Of a DNA stretch of 9,934 nt, positions 7,408 to 9,934 are shown piece by piece. The notes beneath the pieces were generated by a model. It saw only the letters and a program-made list of their open reading frames with translations, was not told the origin of the DNA and made no database searches. The stretch's first letter is position 1. The number at the start of each line of letters is the position of its first letter. A program made the position numbers and the translations under genes. Origin of the DNA: Betaproteobacteria bacterium (GTDB lineage: Bacteria > Pseudomonadota > Gammaproteobacteria > Burkholderiales > JAHFRG01); assembly GCA_023258935.1 (NCBI GenBank), contig JAHFRG010000046.1, positions 2,239-12,172 on the forward strand, written 5' to 3'.

Positions 7408-7433
7408 CAAAAAAGGCGAACACTCGTTCGCCT
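7408..7433 (-). terminator. Rho-independent terminator after the tRNA pair
   Basis: On the minus strand AGGCGAAC - GAGT - GTTCGCCT forms a perfect 8-bp stem with a 4-base loop, followed directly by a T run (TTTTTG). The hairpin itself is at 7414-7433. It follows tRNA-Asp by 17 bases and precedes the ppiD ATG by 13 bases, so it should end the tRNA transcript but also lies in any leader reaching ppiD. Confidence 0.9.
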
Positions 7434-7450
7434 GTGTAATCTCCAATTAT

Positions 7451-7527
7451 TGGCGGAGTGGACGGGACTCGAACCCGCGACCCCCGGCGTGACAGGCCGG
7501 TATTCTAACCGACTGAACTACCACTCC
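7451..7527 (-). tRNA. tRNA-Asp (GUC)
   Basis: A 77-base cloverleaf on the minus strand. The acceptor stem GGAGTGG pairs with CCACTCC, followed by G and an encoded CCA. The anticodon arm is CCGGC-CTGTCAC-GCCGG with anticodon GTC, and the T-arm is GCGGG-TTCGAGT-CCCGT. It sits 19 bases downstream of tRNA-Val and was probably cut from the same transcript. Confidence 0.97.
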
Positions 7528-7546
7528 AAATAAATCAGTAAACAGC

Positions 7547-7622
7547 TGGTGGGTGCTGAGAGGGTCGAACTCCCGACATTCGCCTTGTAAAGGCGACGCT
7601 CTACCAACTGAGCTAAGCACCC
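7547..7622 (-). tRNA. tRNA-Val (UAC)
   Basis: A 76-base cloverleaf on the minus strand. The acceptor stem GGGTGCT pairs perfectly with AGCACCC, followed by A and an encoded CCA. The D-arm is GCTC-AGTTGGTA-GAGC, and the anticodon arm is TCGCC-TTTACAA-GGCGA with anticodon TAC. The T-arm GGGAG-TTCGACC-CTCTC contains one G-T wobble pair. No clear promoter was found between it and hupB, so it may be read from the hupB promoter. Confidence 0.97.
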
Positions 7623-7664
7623 TGATCTCGGCCAAGGTAGTGCCTGAGCCAGAGCAATTTAGTA

Positions 7665-7688
7665 CGGGCTTTGATAAAGCATCACCCG
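7665..7688 (-). other. Hairpin between hupB and tRNA-Val
   Basis: On the minus strand CGGG-TGAT-GCTTT-ATCA-AAG-CCCG can pair as 4+4 base pairs with a 3-base bulge; a competing 5-bp GCTTT/AAAGC hairpin is also possible. It begins 13 bases after the hupB stop. No T run follows, so it does not look like a terminator. It could protect the 3' end of hupB mRNA or mark a processing point for the tRNA precursor. The role is inferred only. Confidence 0.35.
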
Positions 7689-7701
7689 AGTAAAAAGGTC
7701 G

Positions 7702-7974
7702 TTAGTTTAATGTATCTTTCAGTGCTTTACCAGCACGGAATTTCGGAACTCTGGCTGCTTTGATTTTGATCGTGGCCCCGGTGCGGGGGTTGCGGCCATT
7801 GCGTGCGGCACGTTTTCCAACATAAAAAGTGCCAAAGCCCGCCATGGTTACCATTCCTCCTTTCTTCAACGCTGCTTTGATCGCCCCCACCGCGCCGTCC
7901 AGGGCGCGGCCTGCAGCGGCTTTGGAAATATCAGCCGTCTTTGCGATATGATCAATAATTTCAGATTTGTTCAC
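7702..7974 (-). CDS. hupB: DNA-binding protein HU-beta
   Basis: Histone-like nucleoid protein that binds and bends DNA as a dimer; exactly 90 residues, the standard HU length. The helical dimerisation part (MNKSEIIDHIAKTADISKAA) is followed by the DNA-binding arm signature GFGTFYVGKRAARNGRNPRTG at about 46-66, including the intercalating Pro63. The chosen start is GTG at 7974, because it gives the canonical MNKSE start and is preceded by a strong AAAGGGGA 6 bases away. An ATG at 8031 stays in frame but adds 19 residues with no HU character and overlaps the leader. It lies directly downstream of lon on the same strand, as in enterobacteria, and has its own strong promoter. Confidence 0.97.
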   Translation of the reverse strand: MNKSEIIDHIAKTADISKAAAGRALDGAVGAIKAALKKGGMVTMAGFGTFYVGKRAARNGRNPRTGATIKIKAARVPKFRAGKALKDTLN

Positions 7975-7980
7975 GAAATT

Positions 7981-7988
7981 TCCCCTTT
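7981..7988 (-). promoter_or_regulatory. Ribosome binding site of hupB that fixes its GTG start
   Basis: AAAGGGGA on the minus strand ends 6 bases before the GTG at 7974. It is the strongest Shine-Dalgarno on the minus strand of this window, fitting a very abundant protein. Confidence 0.8.
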
Positions 7989-8038
7989 CGATGGATGATT
8001 GCAGTAAGTCGATTGGCTCAGTGCGGGACAACCTTTGA

Positions 8039-8058
8039 GGTCATGCTTGCGGTCATGC
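8039..8058. repeat. Short direct repeat in the hupB leader
   Basis: The octamer ggtcatgc occurs at 8039-8046 and 8051-8058, separated by ttgc, giving a 12-base period. It lies in the predicted 5' untranslated leader of hupB. It may be a chance duplication or a protein-binding repeat; no function is known. Confidence 0.4.
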
Positions 8059-8081
8059 CGAAACTAAAACCTTGCAATAAC

Positions 8082-8111
8082 TTTATAACAAGCGCTAAAA
8101 GCTCGTGTCAA
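8082..8111 (-). promoter_or_regulatory. Strong sigma-70 promoter of hupB
   Basis: A perfect -35 TTGACA (8111-8106) and an extended -10 TGTTATAAA, with TATAAA at 8087-8082, spaced 18 bases (17 if TTATAA is taken as the -10). Transcription would start near 8075 and give a leader of about 100 bases before the GTG. This would let hupB, and possibly the two tRNAs, be expressed independently of lon. Confidence 0.8.
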
Positions 8112-8120
8112 GCAATTGCT
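8111..8120. promoter_or_regulatory. Perfect 10-bp palindrome at the hupB -35, possible operator
   Basis: AGCAATTGCT is a perfect inverted repeat abutting, and sharing one base with, the -35 element. Its position would suit a regulator, but short palindromes occur by chance and no known consensus was matched. Confidence 0.25.
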
Positions 8121-8206
8121 ACACAAAAGTGGATTTAATTGCGACGTGATCTAAATCAGTGCGCAGTTGGCGCGCAAAATGCTTTCTGACAACAGATTTA
8201 AGGAAC

Positions 8207-9934
8207 CTAATGTTTTATCACCGCAGTCGAGGTTTTGTCTTCAACCACCGCAGGCAATGGCGCACTGACTTCTTCTTTTTCGGGAAGTGCATGCGGCACT
8301 CGCTCGAGCGCCAACTCCAGCACCTGGTCGATCCATTTCACTGGACGAATATCCAGACGATTCTTGATGTTGTCCGGAATTTCCGCCAGATCCTTGGTGT
8401 TTTCTTCAGGAATGAGCACAGTCTTGATGCCGCCGCGGTGCGCTGCCAGCAGTTTTTCCTTCAGGCCGCCGATCGTCAGCACTTCCCCGCGCAGCGTGAT
8501 TTCACCGGTCATGGCAACATCAGCGCGCACCGGGATGCCGGTCAGCACCGAGATCAGGGCCGTGCAAATGCCAATCCCGGCACTCGGCCCATCCTTGGGC
8601 GTGGCGCCCTCGGGCAGGTGAATGTGTACGTCGTTTTTCTGATAAAAATCCTCGGCTATACCGAGCGAGCGCGAGCGGCTGCGCGCAACGGATAGCGCCG
8701 CCTGCACCGATTCCGTCATCACTTCCCCGAGCTTGCCGGTAGTTATGGTCTTGCCCTTGCCGGGCAATACCACGGCTTCGATGGTGAGCAACTCGCCCCC
8801 CACTTCGGTCCAGGCAAGCCCGGTGACCTGGCCGACCTGGTTGTTTTTCTCGGCCATGCCGTAAGTGAAGCGCCTTACCCCCAGGAATTTGTTGAGGTTG
8901 CGCGAAGTAACGGTGATGGTTTGCTCGGGCTTCTTGAGCACCAAGGTTTTCACTACTTTGCGGCAAATTTTGGAAATTTCCCGCTCCACACTGCGTACCC
9001 CGGCTTCACGGGTGTAGTAGCGCGTGATATCACGCATCGCACTTTCGGAGATAACGAGTTCGTTTTCCTTCAAGCCGTGGTTCTTCATCTGCTTGGGCAG
9101 CAGGTAACGCATGGCGATGTTTATTTTCTCGTCTTCGGTGTAACCCGAAAGCCTTATCACCTCCATGCGGTCCAATAACGCCGGCGGGATGTTCAAGGTG
9201 TTTGCAGTCGCAACAAACATAACGTCGGAAAGGTCGTATTCCACCTCAATGTAATGATCGGTGAAGGTATGGTTCTGCTCGGGATCCAGCACTTCCAGCA
9301 GCGCTGAAGACGGATCGCCGCGGAAATCCATTCCCATCTTGTCCACTTCGTCGAGCAGGAACAACGGGTTCCGCACTCCGATCTTGGTCATGTTCTGCAG
9401 GATTTTTCCGGGCATCGAGCCGATGTAAGTGCGGCGGTGGCCGCGGATTTCCGCTTCGTCGCGCACTCCGCCCAGCGACATGCGCACGAACTTGCGGTTG
9501 GTGGCGCGCGCAATGGATTGCCCAAGCGAGGTCTTGCCGACTCCGGGTGCGCCCACTAGGCATAAAATAGGCGCCTTCAGCTTATCCACGCGTTGCTGCA
9601 CCGCCAGATATTCGACGATGCGTTCCTTGACTTTTTCCAGCCCATAGTGATCTTTTTCCAGTATCGCTTCGGCCGCAGTGAGGTCCTTGCTGATCTTGCT
9701 TTTTTTCTTCCACGGCAGAGCCACCAGCGCGTCGATGTAATTACGCACCACGGTAGCCTCCGCCGACATTGGCGACATCAGCTTGAGCTTCTTGAGTTCC
9801 GAGTCGGCCTTGGTGCGCGCTTCCTTGGGCATATGCGCGGCCTTGATTTTCTTTTCCATTTCGTCAAGGTCGCCCCCTTCTTCAAGTTCCCCCAGCTCTT
9901 TCTGGATTGCCTTCACCTGCTCGTTCAAGTAGTA
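8207..9934 (-). CDS. lon: ATP-dependent protease Lon, C-terminal three quarters (5' part outside window)
   Basis: Cytoplasmic AAA+ serine protease that unfolds and degrades damaged and regulatory proteins. The open frame runs off the right edge; 575 residues are visible. By match to E. coli Lon they begin near its residue 228 (YYLNEQ), so the substrate-binding N-domain is missing. The visible order is the coiled-coil end, the AAA+ module with Walker A GAPGVGKT at about residues 128-135 and Walker B PLFLLDEVDK at about 190-199, then the protease domain with catalytic Ser at about 451 (PKDGPSAG) and Lys at about 494 (GGLKEKLLAA), spaced as in E. coli. The second Walker A residue is Ala where E. 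coli has Pro. The protein ends in a low-complexity tail rich in Pro, Ala, Glu and Val (LPEKEEVSAPLPAVVE and on to VIKH), beyond the conserved domain. No convincing terminator follows, so some readthrough into hupB is possible. Confidence 0.97.
   Translation of the reverse strand, partial: YYLNEQVKAIQKELGELEEGGDLDEMEKKIKAAHMPKEARTKADSELKKLKLMSPMSAEATVVRNYIDALVALPWKKKSKISKDLTAAEAILEKDHYGLEKVKERIVEYLAVQQRVDKLKAPILCLVGAPGVGKTSLGQSIARATNRKFVRMSLGGVRDEAEIRGHRRTYIGSMPGKILQNMTKIGVRNPLFLLDEVDKMGMDFRGDPSSALLEVLDPEQNHTFTDHYIEVEYDLSDVMFVATANTLNIPPALLDRMEVIRLSGYTEDEKINIAMRYLLPKQMKNHGLKENELVISESAMRDITRYYTREAGVRSVEREISKICRKVVKTLVLKKPEQTITVTSRNLNKFLGVRRFTYGMAEKNNQVGQVTGLAWTEVGGELLTIEAVVLPGKGKTITTGKLGEVMTESVQAALSVARSRSRSLGIAEDFYQKNDVHIHLPEGATPKDGPSAGIGICTALISVLTGIPVRADVAMTGEITLRGEVLTIGGLKEKLLAAHRGGIKTVLIPEENTKDLAEIPDNIKNRLDIRPVKWIDQVLELALERVPHALPEKEEVSAPLPAVVEDKTSTAVIKH

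Noticed and set aside
7447..7635. A small minus-strand frame encoding VVVQSVRIPACHAGGRGFESRPLRQ-like sequence
   Set aside because: It is a translation through the two tRNA genes; this peptide is a familiar spurious prediction over tRNA loci.
7623..7701. Dedicated promoter for the tRNA pair (TACTAA as -10)
   Set aside because: The hexamer matches the consensus poorly and no -35 is at the right distance.
7975..8031. Extended HU start at the ATG 8031
   Set aside because: It would add 19 residues absent from HU proteins. The GTG at 7974 has a strong Shine-Dalgarno and gives the standard 90 residues.
8160..8176. A TGCGC/GCGCA hairpin after lon as a terminator
   Set aside because: The stem is only 5 bp with a 7-base loop and no T run follows on either strand.
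1..9934. CRISPR arrays, insertion sequences, defence or phage genes, riboswitches
   Set aside because: No spaced repeats, transposase or integrase motifs, or known riboswitch-like structured leaders were seen. Apart from the transporter operon the content is housekeeping.

Overview
The window looks like a piece of a betaproteobacterial chromosome, probably of the Nitrosomonadales or a related group. The basis is moderate GC content, the order lon - hupB - tRNA-Val - tRNA-Asp - ppiD, and a FabI with the glycine-rich motif GLLSNRSIAYG. This placement is an inference from gene content and protein character; no database search was possible. Nearly all of the sequence is coding, and no stretch longer than about 250 bases lacks a gene.

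Region 1 (about 1-4573, minus strand) is a peptide/oligopeptide-type ABC importer operon read from right to left. It holds a very large substrate-binding protein (4573 to 2369), a YejB/OppB-type permease (2372 to 1395) and an enlarged YejE/OppC-type permease (1395 to the left edge). The genes are fused by ATGA and TAATG overlaps, so translation is probably coupled. No ATPase is visible; it should lie beyond the left edge or elsewhere. This is the least ordinary part of the window. The binding protein appears to have both an N-terminal lipoprotein signal and a C-terminal membrane helix. The OppC-type subunit carries a long N-terminal elaboration with extra membrane segments and a soluble stretch.

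Region 2 (4574-5483) is a divergent intergenic region followed by fabI (enoyl-ACP reductase, plus strand), which has its own promoter with a perfect TATAAT.

Region 3 (5514-9934, minus strand) is a proteostasis/nucleoid cluster read right to left: lon (its 5' part lies outside the window), hupB with a strong promoter, tRNA-Val(UAC), tRNA-Asp(GUC), an intrinsic terminator, and ppiD. Lon degrades misfolded cytoplasmic proteins, HU organises the nucleoid, and PpiD helps newly exported proteins fold at the inner membrane. The lon-hupB-ppiD neighbourhood is shared with enterobacteria; the two tRNA genes and terminator are inserted between hupB and ppiD.

I found no convincing new defence, mobile or RNA-based system. 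The observations most worth a second look are the doubly anchored binding protein with its enlarged permease partner, the repeat-like sequence that forms both the end of that binding protein and the ribosome binding site of the next gene, and the terminator hairpin that sits directly in front of a ppiD lacking a Shine-Dalgarno sequence.
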